From: CAZKAP01 sp964552195
Lineage (GTDB): Bacteria > Bacteroidota > Bacteroidia > Flavobacteriales > Flavobacteriaceae
DNA length: 64,000 nt
Direction of reading: 5' to 3'
Assembly (NCBI GenBank): GCA_964552195.1
Contig: CAZKFM010000003.1
Span: 62,001-126,000, forward strand
The notes below the pieces were generated by a model. That model saw nothing but the letters and a program-made list of their open reading frames with translations, searched no databases and had not been told where the DNA came from. The position numbers and the translations under genes were made by a program. Of the stretch, positions 16,108-24,811 are shown in pieces (the first letter of the stretch is position 1; the number at the start of each line of letters is the position of its first letter).

Positions 16108-18330
16108 CTAGTTATCTCCGGCCATTTCGGCAAATTTCTTAAGGAGATCCCGAACCTTGCCGTTGTGCTTCACATAATACCGGGCATCGGTTTTGCCCAC
16201 GCCTACTTTGACTGAGACGGCGTAATCGGGAAGCTCCTGAAACATGAATTCGTCTGTCCAGTCGTCACCGATCACGAATACGAAGTCGTAATCGCCCTCG
16301 GCCAGTATGCGGGATGCCGCCCTGCCCTTATTGACATTGCTGCTCTTGACCTCGATCACCTTATTGCCGTCCAGCACGCTTATCTCGTCATTGCCGATCA
16401 GGGAGGTCAGCACCGTTTTGAGCTCATTGGCCCTCTTCACCCCAAAATCAGGGTCGGTATTTCGGTAGTGCCAGGCCAGCGAATAGGCCTTTTCTTCTAT
16501 AAAAGAACCGGGAGTACGATCCACAAAGGATTCCAGTACAGGCCGAATTTTCTCCATCCAATCCTTCTTGACCTGTTCCATCATGCGGAATTGCCCTCCG
16601 TCCCTGGAAATCCACACTCCATGCTCAGTTACCATATGGTATCCTCGTGAACCGAACCAGCGACTGAAGGTATCCTTGTCGCGGCCACTGATCAGGAACT
16701 GGGTGTTTCGGGGGTCGTTGTGCAGGCTATCGAGGAGTTCATAGAGCTCGTCATCTGGCGAGGCTTTCTGAGGATCCTTATGAAAGCCGGTAAGAGTGCC
16801 GTCATAATCCAGGAAAAGGAGGCGATTCCGAGCACCGCGGTAATCTTTAAGAACCTTTTCTTCTTCTTCGCCACTGAGCTTATGGGTCACCGAGGAAACT
16901 TCGGTCAATGAGGATTCCATCAGGGTTTTCATGAAGTCTCTGGCCCAGACTTCCACATTATAGCGTTCCAATCTACGTTGCAGGTACATGTTCCTGGCGA
17001 TCTGCTCCTCCTTGGGCATATGGATCGCCTTGCACAGGGCTTCTGCCTGTTGTTCAAAGTTGTTGGGGTTGATGAGCAGGGCCTCATTCATTTCGTAGGC
17101 CGATCCGGCCATTTCACTGAGAATCAGTACTCCGGTCCTGTCGGTACGGGTAGCGACGTATTCTTTGGCGACCAGGTTCATCCCATCCCTAAGCGGGGTG
17201 AGCCAGGCAATGTCACTGGCGGTGTACAGATCGATGAGCTGTTCGAAGGGAAGAGAACGGTAGAAGTACCAGATGGGGGTCCAGTTAATTTTAGAAAACT
17301 CTCCGTTGATGCGGCCGACGAGCTCGTCTACCTCTCTTTTGAGCTTCTGGTACTGGGGTACATTGGAACGGGAAGGCACGGCCAGAACTACCAGCCTTAC
17401 TTTTTCCTGGAATTCGGGAAACTTCTTCAGAAAATATTCGAAGGCCAGCAGGCGTTTGTCGATGCCTTTACTGTAGTCCAGCCGGTCGATGGACAGGATC
17501 AGCTTGGTGTCCGGCGCGGAATCCTTATGAACATCCATTTTTACCCGCAGGTCGGAGCGCTCCGAACCCATCTTTCGGACGCTTTCCTGTGCGGCCAGAT
17601 AATAGCGCTGATAATCGATGCCCATAGGAAAGGAGTCGACCCGAACCACCCGGTTATCCATGAAGATTTCGTTGAAGTGCACATCCAGGTGAAGCAGCCG
17701 GCGAACGGAGCTGAGGAAATGCCGTTCGTAATCGTAGGTGTGGAAGCCGATCAGATCCGAACCCAGTAATCCACGCACCACCTCTTCTCTCCAGGGGAGG
17801 GTCCTGAAAATTTCGTGGGAGGGGAAGGGAATATGCAGGAAGAACCCAATGCGTGCGTCGGGCAGGCGTTCCCTGACCATCTGGGGCACTAGCATCAGCT
17901 GATAATCGTGAACCCAGATAACGTCCTCTTCACCGGCGTGTTCCAACAAGGTGTCCACGAATTTCTGATTCACCCGCTTATAGGCATTCCAGAACGACAG
18001 TTCGAACTCCGAATATTCCAGGAAATAATGGAACAGGGGCCATATAGTCCTGTTGGAAAAACCGTAATAGAATCCGTCGATATCCTTCTCAGTGAGGGAA
18101 ACCCGGGCACAGCCGTGTTCCCGCAGCGCACTGTCTATCTGGCCTTCCAGCGCTTTGGGCGTATGCTCTTCGGTGAGTCCCGACCAGCCAAGCCACAGAC
18201 TGTTTTTTCCATCGTGCACCGACTTCATTCCCGTTGCCAGCCCTCCCACACTGGGTATGGCCGTAAGGCCACCTTCCTTGATTTGCAATTGAACGGGCAG
18301 CCTGTTGGAAATAATGATCGTTTTGCTCAT
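16108..18330 (-). CDS. otsAB: Bifunctional trehalose-6-phosphate synthase/phosphatase
   Basis: A 740-residue fusion. The N-terminal GT20 domain (about 1-465) starts TIIISNRLPVQL and includes GGLATGM, WVHDYQLMLVP and FFLHIPFPSHEIF, typical of OtsA, which makes trehalose-6-phosphate from UDP-glucose and glucose-6-phosphate. The C-terminal HAD phosphatase (OtsB) starts near residue 505 with LFLDYDGTLTGF and ends with the metal-binding GDDWTDEFMF. The single protein therefore carries both steps of trehalose synthesis, an osmoprotectant pathway. The ATG at 18330 is preferred over one four codons upstream because the GT20 fold begins immediately. It is divergent from the GH15 gene with 92 bases between starts, so the two may share control. 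Confidence 0.95.
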   Translation of the reverse strand: MSKTIIISNRLPVQLQIKEGGLTAIPSVGGLATGMKSVHDGKNSLWLGWSGLTEEHTPKALEGQIDSALREHGCARVSLTEKDIDGFYYGFSNRTIWPLFHYFLEYSEFELSFWNAYKRVNQKFVDTLLEHAGEEDVIWVHDYQLMLVPQMVRERLPDARIGFFLHIPFPSHEIFRTLPWREEVVRGLLGSDLIGFHTYDYERHFLSSVRRLLHLDVHFNEIFMDNRVVRVDSFPMGIDYQRYYLAAQESVRKMGSERSDLRVKMDVHKDSAPDTKLILSIDRLDYSKGIDKRLLAFEYFLKKFPEFQEKVRLVVLAVPSRSNVPQYQKLKREVDELVGRINGEFSKINWTPIWYFYRSLPFEQLIDLYTASDIAWLTPLRDGMNLVAKEYVATRTDRTGVLILSEMAGSAYEMNEALLINPNNFEQQAEALCKAIHMPKEEQIARNMYLQRRLERYNVEVWARDFMKTLMESSLTEVSSVTHKLSGEEEEKVLKDYRGARNRLLFLDYDGTLTGFHKDPQKASPDDELYELLDSLHNDPRNTQFLISGRDKDTFSRWFGSRGYHMVTEHGVWISRDGGQFRMMEQVKKDWMEKIRPVLESFVDRTPGSFIEEKAYSLAWHYRNTDPDFGVKRANELKTVLTSLIGNDEISVLDGNKVIEVKSSNVNKGRAASRILAEGDYDFVFVIGDDWTDEFMFQELPDYAVSVKVGVGKTDARYYVKHNGKVRDLLKKFAEMAGDN

Positions 18331-18422
18331 GAAATCATGCACTTTTGGTTTTAGTAAAAGTACTAAAGTCCTGATTTTTGCGCTTTATTTGTTGGCGAAG
18401 ACTCCATCATCAATCAACAGCC

Positions 18423-20225
18423 ATGGACAATTTGAATTATGGTATCATCGGAAATTGCCGGAGCGCGGCACTGATCTCCGAAACCGGCTCACTCGACTGG
18501 TGCTGTCTGCCCCAGTTCGACTCGGCTTCCGTTTTTGCCCGCATTCTGGACGAGAAACGCGGAGGAAGTTTCGAGATACTCACCCGATATAATTACGAGA
18601 TTACCCAGGAATACCTTAGGAATACGGCCATACTGGTCACCCGGTACTCCGACGGGGAGAATACTTTTGAAGTACGCGACTTCATGCCCCGCTACCAGAA
18701 GAATAACGGCAAGTACCATACGCCGCCGGAAATCGTGCGCTATATCAAGCACATCAGTGGGAAGCCCGTCTTCCGAGTAACCTATAGTCCACAGCTTCAG
18801 TATGCTTTGGGTGAAACCCAGACGTATTCGAAAAACAAATTTATCGTCAGTCTTACCAACCGGGTAAAGTACGACACCTTATTCCTTTATTCCTCCTTCT
18901 CCCAGAGGTCCATACTGGAAGAGGAAGAAATAACCCTGACCGAGGACGGTTACTTCCTGATCTGTTACAACGAGAAACTGATCGAACCCAATACCGAGAA
19001 GATGTATCTCGAGTTCGAGCGCACCAAGATTTACTGGCTGGACTGGGTTGATCGTACGCCAAGGTACAAGAAATTTAACGAACAGATCGTACGCAGTGGG
19101 ATTACCCTGAAAATGCTCACCTACGATCGTTCGGGGGCCGTGCTGGCCGCCATCACCACTTCCCTGCCCGAGACCATAGGGGAGGTAAGAAACTGGGATT
19201 ATCGTTTCTGCTGGATCCGGGATGCCTCCATGGTCATCAAGGTGGTGTCCGAATTGGGGCACAAGAACTCCGCCAAGCGTTACCTTCAATTCATCATCGA
19301 TCTGATGCCGGATAAGGACGAGAAGCTCCAGATCATGTACGGGATCAACAAAGAGAAGACGCTAACCGAATATACCCTGGATCATCTGGACGGTTACAAG
19401 GGCTCCAAACCCGTCCGTATTGGAAATGCAGCCTACAAACAGCGCCAGAACGATATCTACGGGATTTTGATGGATGTGATCCACGAACAACTCAATAAAT
19501 TCAGTAACGATATCGATAATGGTGAAGAACTTTGGAGCATCACCAAGGCTATCGTATGGATCGTTGAACGCCACTGGCGTGAAGCGGATAAGGGCATTTG
19601 GGAATTCCGCGGCGAAGACCGGCATTTTACCTTCTCTAAGGTACTGTGCTGGGTAGCGATAGATCGAGCGGTCAAGGTCGCAAAGATGTTCGAGAAGCAG
19701 CGTAAGGTCGCTAAGTGGCAGGAACTCGAACGAGAAATCAAGGAAGATATACTGGAGAATGCCTGGAACGAGGACGTCGGTGCCTTCGTGCAGTCCTATG
19801 GTACGCACCACCTGGACGCCTCGGTGCTCCTGATGGAGCCCTATGGATTCATCGACGCCCACGACCCGAAATATGTCAGTACCGTGAAGGCCATAGAACG
19901 TGACCTGAGTAACGACGGTCTTCTCTATCGGTACAAGAACGAGGATGACTTCGGCTTACCCTCTTCGTCCTTTACCATTTGTACATTCTGGTTCATCAAC
20001 AGCCTGTTCAAAATCGGTGAGGAGGAGAAGGCCCTGAAATTGTTTGAACGATTACTGGGCTACAGCAACCACCTCGGGTTGTTTAGCGAGGACATCGATT
20101 TCGAAACTAAACGACTGCTGGGGAACTTCCCCCAGGCGTATTCGCATCTGGCGCTTATCGAATGCGCCATCAATTTTTCCAAGAAAGTATCGGAGGAAGA
20201 AATACTCGAGAGTATCGCCAACTGA
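18423..20225 (+). CDS. Glycoside hydrolase family 15 protein
   Basis: A 600-residue cytoplasmic protein (no signal peptide) starting at the ATG at 18423; the earlier in-frame start at 18378 is rejected because homologues begin NYGIIGNCRSAALI. The N-terminal beta-sandwich is followed by the (alpha/alpha)6 barrel with the strong GH15 signature RNWDYRFCWIRDAS and a second conserved helix region at GEDRHFTFSKVLCWVAIDRA. GH15 enzymes are glucoamylases, glucodextranases or trehalases. The adjacency to trehalose synthase/phosphatase favours trehalose turnover, as in the GH15 trehalases known from mycobacteria, but alpha-glucan hydrolysis is equally consistent. Its stop abuts that of the next, converging gene with no spacer. 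Confidence 0.9.
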   Translation: MDNLNYGIIGNCRSAALISETGSLDWCCLPQFDSASVFARILDEKRGGSFEILTRYNYEITQEYLRNTAILVTRYSDGENTFEVRDFMPRYQKNNGKYHTPPEIVRYIKHISGKPVFRVTYSPQLQYALGETQTYSKNKFIVSLTNRVKYDTLFLYSSFSQRSILEEEEITLTEDGYFLICYNEKLIEPNTEKMYLEFERTKIYWLDWVDRTPRYKKFNEQIVRSGITLKMLTYDRSGAVLAAITTSLPETIGEVRNWDYRFCWIRDASMVIKVVSELGHKNSAKRYLQFIIDLMPDKDEKLQIMYGINKEKTLTEYTLDHLDGYKGSKPVRIGNAAYKQRQNDIYGILMDVIHEQLNKFSNDIDNGEELWSITKAIVWIVERHWREADKGIWEFRGEDRHFTFSKVLCWVAIDRAVKVAKMFEKQRKVAKWQELEREIKEDILENAWNEDVGAFVQSYGTHHLDASVLLMEPYGFIDAHDPKYVSTVKAIERDLSNDGLLYRYKNEDDFGLPSSSFTICTFWFINSLFKIGEEEKALKLFERLLGYSNHLGLFSEDIDFETKRLLGNFPQAYSHLALIECAINFSKKVSEEEILESIAN

Positions 20226-21680
20226 TCAGCCTCCGGATACCGGTCTGGGCACCCACTTCTCGGACAGGCGTTCACAGTATCCGAGCATTTCCTCCAGGTG
20301 GTGAATTTCAGTGAAAGGACTCATCAGGGTTGCCCTCAGATAGGTATGTCCATTTAACCGGGTCTCTACGATATAGTAGGTCCCGTCTTCCAGCGCCTTG
20401 CGCCGGAGCCATTTCTGGAAATTGCTGTGTTCTTGGGGGGGAATCCGGGGAGGCAGGTATCGAAAACAAACGATATTGGACATGGGTTCGGTTGCGGTTT
20501 CCCAGTGCTCCCGGGCTGTAATTAGTCTGGCAAACTCCCGGGCCAAGTCGAATTGCCGGGTTATGTAGGCATCGAAGAGCTCCTTGCCATAGGATTTAAA
20601 CAGCAGGTACCATTGAAGGCCCATCATGGTCTTGGTGCACTCGAAGGTGCGCTTGGCCAGGTTATACCAGTCCTCATCCTGCCCCTCATCGAACAGGTAA
20701 TCGGCCTGTTGCCTAAAAGTCCGGTGTGAATGTTCCCCACTGCGGAACAGGAGCATGGTGGTCAGGGCCGGCATGAGCATCATCTTATGACCGTCTATAA
20801 TGATGGAATCAGCGAATTCGACACCGTCCAGCAGACCCTGGTATTTCTGGGATAATACAGCCGATCCACCGTGCGCCCCGTCGATGTGAAACCAGATTCC
20901 TTTTGCCCTGGCGAAACTACCCAGAGCCCTGAAATCGTCGAAATTTCCCGTAGAGGTCGAAGGCGCGCTGCCCACTATGGCAAAGACCCGAATGCCCTTT
21001 TCCAAGGCTCGATTATAGCTGCTTTCCAGTTGAGAAACATCTAGAGTAAAATCTTCTTTTACCGGCACACTGACGATTCCACGTCCACCCATACCCATGA
21101 TGCGCACTGCACGATCTATGCAATAATGGGCCTGGCTGCTTACCATTACACCTAACAGCTCTTTGCTTCCATCGTTCCACACATCGTAGGGCAGGATTTC
21201 TTTTCGGGCCGCGAGCAAAGCAGTGAGGTTGGCCAGGGTGCCGCCCGAGGTCAGGAAGCCGCGGGCTTCTTTGGGGAAACCGAATTCTTCCGCCATTTGT
21301 TCGCATACCCAGCGCTCCATGACCGCCACGGGCATGCCCATTTCATAAATGGCATTACCGTTGTTTAGTTGGGCTCCCAGGCCTGCAGCCATGGCTGCCA
21401 GGGGAAGGGGAGGAGCAACCTGATGCCCCAAATTCCGGGGATCGTGAAGATGGTTTATCCGATCAATGACCTTTTGGAAAAAGGCTACAGGCTGGTCGCT
21501 TTCCCATTGAAAGTCCTTCCAGAAGTCGTACTGCTCAGCGGGCTCGCAATAGGGGATGGTCCTGGAATGGTTTTGTTGCGCGCAGTCCTTCAGATACTGG
21601 GCAACAAGCTCGAGCAGCTGTTGACTCTGTTCACGATAGGGCTCCGGGCGAAACAGGTTGCGCAGTTGATTCGGGTCCAT
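20226..21680 (-). CDS. Pyridoxal-dependent group II decarboxylase
   Basis: A 484-residue PLP enzyme of the aromatic-amino-acid/glutamate decarboxylase family (fold type I). It shows the substrate-side motif HDPRNLGHQVAPP, the phosphate-binding GFLTSGGTLANL, HIDGAHG with Asp267 contacting the pyridine nitrogen, and Schiff-base Lys299 in DGHKMM. The substrate cannot be told from sequence; candidates are aromatic L-amino acids, 2,4-diaminobutyrate and glutamate. An upstream in-frame start (21752) would run through the preceding terminator hairpin and is rejected in favour of the ATG at 21680. It lies alone between the fad operon terminator and the GH15 gene, and its stop codon directly abuts that of GH15. 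Confidence 0.9.
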   Translation of the reverse strand: MDPNQLRNLFRPEPYREQSQQLLELVAQYLKDCAQQNHSRTIPYCEPAEQYDFWKDFQWESDQPVAFFQKVIDRINHLHDPRNLGHQVAPPLPLAAMAAGLGAQLNNGNAIYEMGMPVAVMERWVCEQMAEEFGFPKEARGFLTSGGTLANLTALLAARKEILPYDVWNDGSKELLGVMVSSQAHYCIDRAVRIMGMGGRGIVSVPVKEDFTLDVSQLESSYNRALEKGIRVFAIVGSAPSTSTGNFDDFRALGSFARAKGIWFHIDGAHGGSAVLSQKYQGLLDGVEFADSIIIDGHKMMLMPALTTMLLFRSGEHSHRTFRQQADYLFDEGQDEDWYNLAKRTFECTKTMMGLQWYLLFKSYGKELFDAYITRQFDLAREFARLITAREHWETATEPMSNIVCFRYLPPRIPPQEHSNFQKWLRRKALEDGTYYIVETRLNGHTYLRATLMSPFTEIHHLEEMLGYCERLSEKWVPRPVSGG

Positions 21681-21710
21681 AATTCGAATTAAGGAAGGCC
21701 CAAAAATAAG

Positions 21711-21740
21711 GAATCCACCCTGTGTAAGCAGGGTGGATTC
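21711..21740 (-). terminator. Intrinsic terminator of the fad operon
   Basis: A perfect 12-bp stem (GAATCCACCCTG with CAGGGTGGATTC) with a 6-base loop starts 20 bases after the fadE stop on the minus strand and is followed by CTTATTTTTG. It separates the beta-oxidation operon from the decarboxylase gene. Confidence 0.9.
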
Positions 21741-21759
21741 GCAATGCAGCACGTATTAG

Positions 21760-23583
21760 TTACGCATCGAATGGGTAGGTTCCGGCATCCTTAACCCGTT
21801 CTGCCACTGTGTTCCTCAGCGCGATCACATTGGGGAAGTTGGTGTATTTGGTAAACCGCTTCAGCCCCATGAGCATCATGCGCTGTTCGTCTCCCTCGCT
21901 AGATGAAACTATGGCCTCACGCCCTTTTTGCTGTACGATATCGACTGCGCGGTACAGGTAGAGCTTGCTCATGGCAACCTGAGCCTTTTGAGCTTCCTCG
22001 CCGAAGCGTTTGACGTTTTTCTCAGTTCGGAGTATGGCGGATTCCGCCAGATAAACCTGTATAAGTATATCGGCGGCGGCCATCAGGAGCTGCTGGTGCG
22101 ATTCCAGTTCAGTCCCGTACTTCTTAACGGCGCTGCCGGCAACCATAAGGAAGACCTTCTTCAATCGGGAGACCATATCCTTTTCCTCGGAAAGAATCTC
22201 CGAAAAGTCCGGTACCTCGAAGGAAGGTACACCCATGAGTTCTTCACCCACTGCCGTGGCCGGGCCGAGAAGATCGACATGACCCTTGAGGGCCTTCTTG
22301 ATCAGCATGCCCACTGCCAACATCCGGTTGATCTCATTAGTACCCTCATAGATACGGGCTATACGGGCGTCTCTCCAAGCCGATTCCATAGGCGTGTCGG
22401 CACTAAAGCCCATGCCCCCGTAAATCTGTATGCCTTCATCCGAGGTTTGCTGTACGTGTTCGGATACGGCTACTTTCAGGATGGAGCATTCGATGGCAAA
22501 CTCTTCCACTCCCTTGAGTTCGGCCTCCTGGTGACTGTTTCCCTGCTCGCGTCGTATGCGTATGCGATTCTCAATGTCCTTAGCGGCACGGTATGAAGCC
22601 GACTCATCCGCATAGCACTGGGTGGCCATTTCGGCGATCTTGGCCTTGATGGCACCAAACTCGGCTATGGGCGTTTTGAATTGTACACGCTCCTTTGCGT
22701 AGTTCACGGATTCGCGGATGATGATGCGCTGGGCCTCCAAACAGGCTGCCGCCAGTTTGATGCGGCCCACATTAAGGGCATTCATCGCGATTTTAAAGCC
22801 GTTTCCGCGCTCGGATAACATATTCTCCACGGGCACTCGGGTCTCATTGAAAAAGACCTGGCGGGTGGAGGAGGAGTGTATCCCCAACTTCTTTTCTTCA
22901 TCTCCCATGGAGATACCGTTAGCCGGATCATTTTCCACTATGAAACCTGTAATGTTTTTGTCGTCTTCGATGCGGGCGAAAACGATAAACAGATTGCAGA
23001 AGCCTGCATTGGAAATCCACATTTTCTGACCGGTAATCTTGTAGTGGGTACCGTCTTCCGAGAGCACCGCTTTGGTCTTACCGGAATTCGCATCCGAACC
23101 GGCGCCGGGCTCCGTGAGGCAATAGGCACCGAACCACTCTCCGCTGGCCAGTTTGGGCACATATTTCTGCTTTTGCTCCTCGGTGCCATATAGGGTGATG
23201 GGCATGGTACCGATGCCTGTATGGGCGCCGAAGGCCGTCGAGAACGAGCCGGTGGCCCCGGATATGTAGTCGCACACCAGCATGGTGGACACGAATCCGA
23301 GCCCCATCCCGCCGTATTCCTCAGGTACCGCAATGCTTAACAGACCGAGTTCGCCGGCCTTGCGCATGCACTGTTCCGTATAGGCGTAATCTTTGCTTTC
23401 AAAGCGCTCCCAATGCGACCAAAGCTCCCGCTGGGTGAATTCCTTGGTAGTGTCTCGCATCATGCGTTGTTCCTCGTCCAAGTCTTCCAGAGTGAACACG
23501 TCCTCGCAGGAGGTCTCCTTAACGAGGAACTGTCCTCCGCGGATGATTTCTTTGGGTTCTGTTTCCAGTTTCATAGTTGACAT
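21760..23583 (-). CDS. fadE: Acyl-CoA dehydrogenase (FadE-type, long form)
   Basis: A 607-residue FAD-dependent acyl-CoA dehydrogenase catalysing the first oxidation of fatty acyl-CoA. Canonical motifs: AYCLTEPGAGSDA (FAD binding), KMWISNAGF, and the catalytic glutamate in ARIYEGTNEINRML near 430. About 170 extra residues follow the standard fold, as in Bacillus subtilis FadE, forming an additional helical domain. It is the last gene of the marR-fadN-fadA-fadE operon and is followed by a strong terminator. Two ATG codons three codons apart can serve as start. Electrons presumably pass to electron transfer flavoprotein, which is not encoded here. Confidence 0.93.
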   Translation of the reverse strand: MSTMKLETEPKEIIRGGQFLVKETSCEDVFTLEDLDEEQRMMRDTTKEFTQRELWSHWERFESKDYAYTEQCMRKAGELGLLSIAVPEEYGGMGLGFVSTMLVCDYISGATGSFSTAFGAHTGIGTMPITLYGTEEQKQKYVPKLASGEWFGAYCLTEPGAGSDANSGKTKAVLSEDGTHYKITGQKMWISNAGFCNLFIVFARIEDDKNITGFIVENDPANGISMGDEEKKLGIHSSSTRQVFFNETRVPVENMLSERGNGFKIAMNALNVGRIKLAAACLEAQRIIIRESVNYAKERVQFKTPIAEFGAIKAKIAEMATQCYADESASYRAAKDIENRIRIRREQGNSHQEAELKGVEEFAIECSILKVAVSEHVQQTSDEGIQIYGGMGFSADTPMESAWRDARIARIYEGTNEINRMLAVGMLIKKALKGHVDLLGPATAVGEELMGVPSFEVPDFSEILSEEKDMVSRLKKVFLMVAGSAVKKYGTELESHQQLLMAAADILIQVYLAESAILRTEKNVKRFGEEAQKAQVAMSKLYLYRAVDIVQQKGREAIVSSSEGDEQRMMLMGLKRFTKYTNFPNVIALRNTVAERVKDAGTYPFDA

Positions 23584-23611
23584 TTTTAATAGGGGTGATG
23601 GATCCGTGTTG

Positions 23612-24802
23612 CTAGTTTAAAAATTCGAAGATTCCTGCTGCGCCCTGACCGGTCCCCACGCACATGGTAACCAGTCCGTGCTTGCCCTGAAGACCCCGTT
23701 TGCGCATTTCGTCGAACAGTTGTACCGAAAGCTTGGCACCGGTACAACCCAACGGATGGCCCAGGGCTATGGCTCCACCGTTGACATTGACCCGGGAAGG
23801 ATCGAGCTGGAGCTCCCGGATAACCGCCAGGGACTGGGAGGCGAAGGCCTCGTTGAGTTCGATCAGCTCCAGGTCTTCCAGCTTCATGCCGGCCTGCTCT
23901 AAAGCTTTGGGTACGGCCTTGACGGGACCAATGCCCATGATACGTGGGGGAACACCCGCTGTTGAATAGCTGACCAGTCGGGCTACAGGCTCCAAATTGA
24001 GTTCCTTGAGCAGGCTTTCGCTCACGATGAGTACAAAGGCCGCACCGTCACTCATCTGAGAGGAGTTTCCGGCCGTTACGCTCCCTCCGGCCTTAAAAAC
24101 CGGTTTGAGACGCCCAAGAGCCTCTAGGTTGGTGTCCTTGCGAGGCCCCTCGTCTTCGCTAACCGTATAGGTTCGGGTTTTCTTCTTGCCACTTTCGTCC
24201 ACATAAGTGTGGGTTACCTCTATCGGTACGATCTGATCGTCAAAACGACCAGCCTGTTGGGCGGCTAATGCCTTCTGATGGGATTGAAAGGCGAATTCGT
24301 CCTGATCTTCCCGGGATACCTTGAATTCACTGGCTACCTCTTCGGCTGTGAGTCCCATTCCCCAGTAATAGTCTTCTTTTCCCTGGGATGCCAGCTCGTA
24401 ATCCGGGGTGGGTTTGTAACCCCCCATGGGGATATAACTCATGCTCTCTGCGCCGCCGGCCAGGATGCAACGGGCCATGCCCGACTGAATCTTGGCAGTG
24501 GCCATACCTATGGTCTCCAGCCCGGATGCGCAGTATCGATTCACCGTGACTCCGGGTACATCGTCGATCTGGAGCCCCATCAGGGAGATCAACCGGGCCA
24601 TGTTCAGGCCTTGTTCGGCCTCTGGCATGGCATTACCCACCATGACATCGTCTATCAGGGACTTGTCGAAACCGGGCATCTGTCCGATCAGGTATTCTAT
24701 GGTCTCGGCTGCCAGTTCATCCGGACGTTTGAAGCGGAACAAGCCTTTTGGAGCCTTGCCCACTGCCGTCCTGTATCCTTTTACTATATATGCTGTTTCC
24801 AT
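23612..24802 (-). CDS. fadA: Acetyl-CoA acyltransferase (3-ketoacyl-CoA thiolase)
   Basis: A 396-residue thiolase that releases acetyl-CoA from 3-ketoacyl-CoA in the last step of beta-oxidation. All catalytic residues are visible: nucleophile Cys91 in NRYCASGLETI, His in GGAIALGHPLGCTGA and the C-terminal Cys in MCVGTGQGAAG. The length is normal and there is no sign of damage. It is the middle gene of the operon: it starts 28 bases before the fadE start region and follows fadN after nine bases. A biosynthetic thiolase role is less likely given the neighbours. Confidence 0.95.
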   Translation of the reverse strand: METAYIVKGYRTAVGKAPKGLFRFKRPDELAAETIEYLIGQMPGFDKSLIDDVMVGNAMPEAEQGLNMARLISLMGLQIDDVPGVTVNRYCASGLETIGMATAKIQSGMARCILAGGAESMSYIPMGGYKPTPDYELASQGKEDYYWGMGLTAEEVASEFKVSREDQDEFAFQSHQKALAAQQAGRFDDQIVPIEVTHTYVDESGKKKTRTYTVSEDEGPRKDTNLEALGRLKPVFKAGGSVTAGNSSQMSDGAAFVLIVSESLLKELNLEPVARLVSYSTAGVPPRIMGIGPVKAVPKALEQAGMKLEDLELIELNEAFASQSLAVIRELQLDPSRVNVNGGAIALGHPLGCTGAKLSVQLFDEMRKRGLQGKHGLVTMCVGTGQGAAGIFEFLN

Positions 24803-24811
24803 CTGGTTTCC

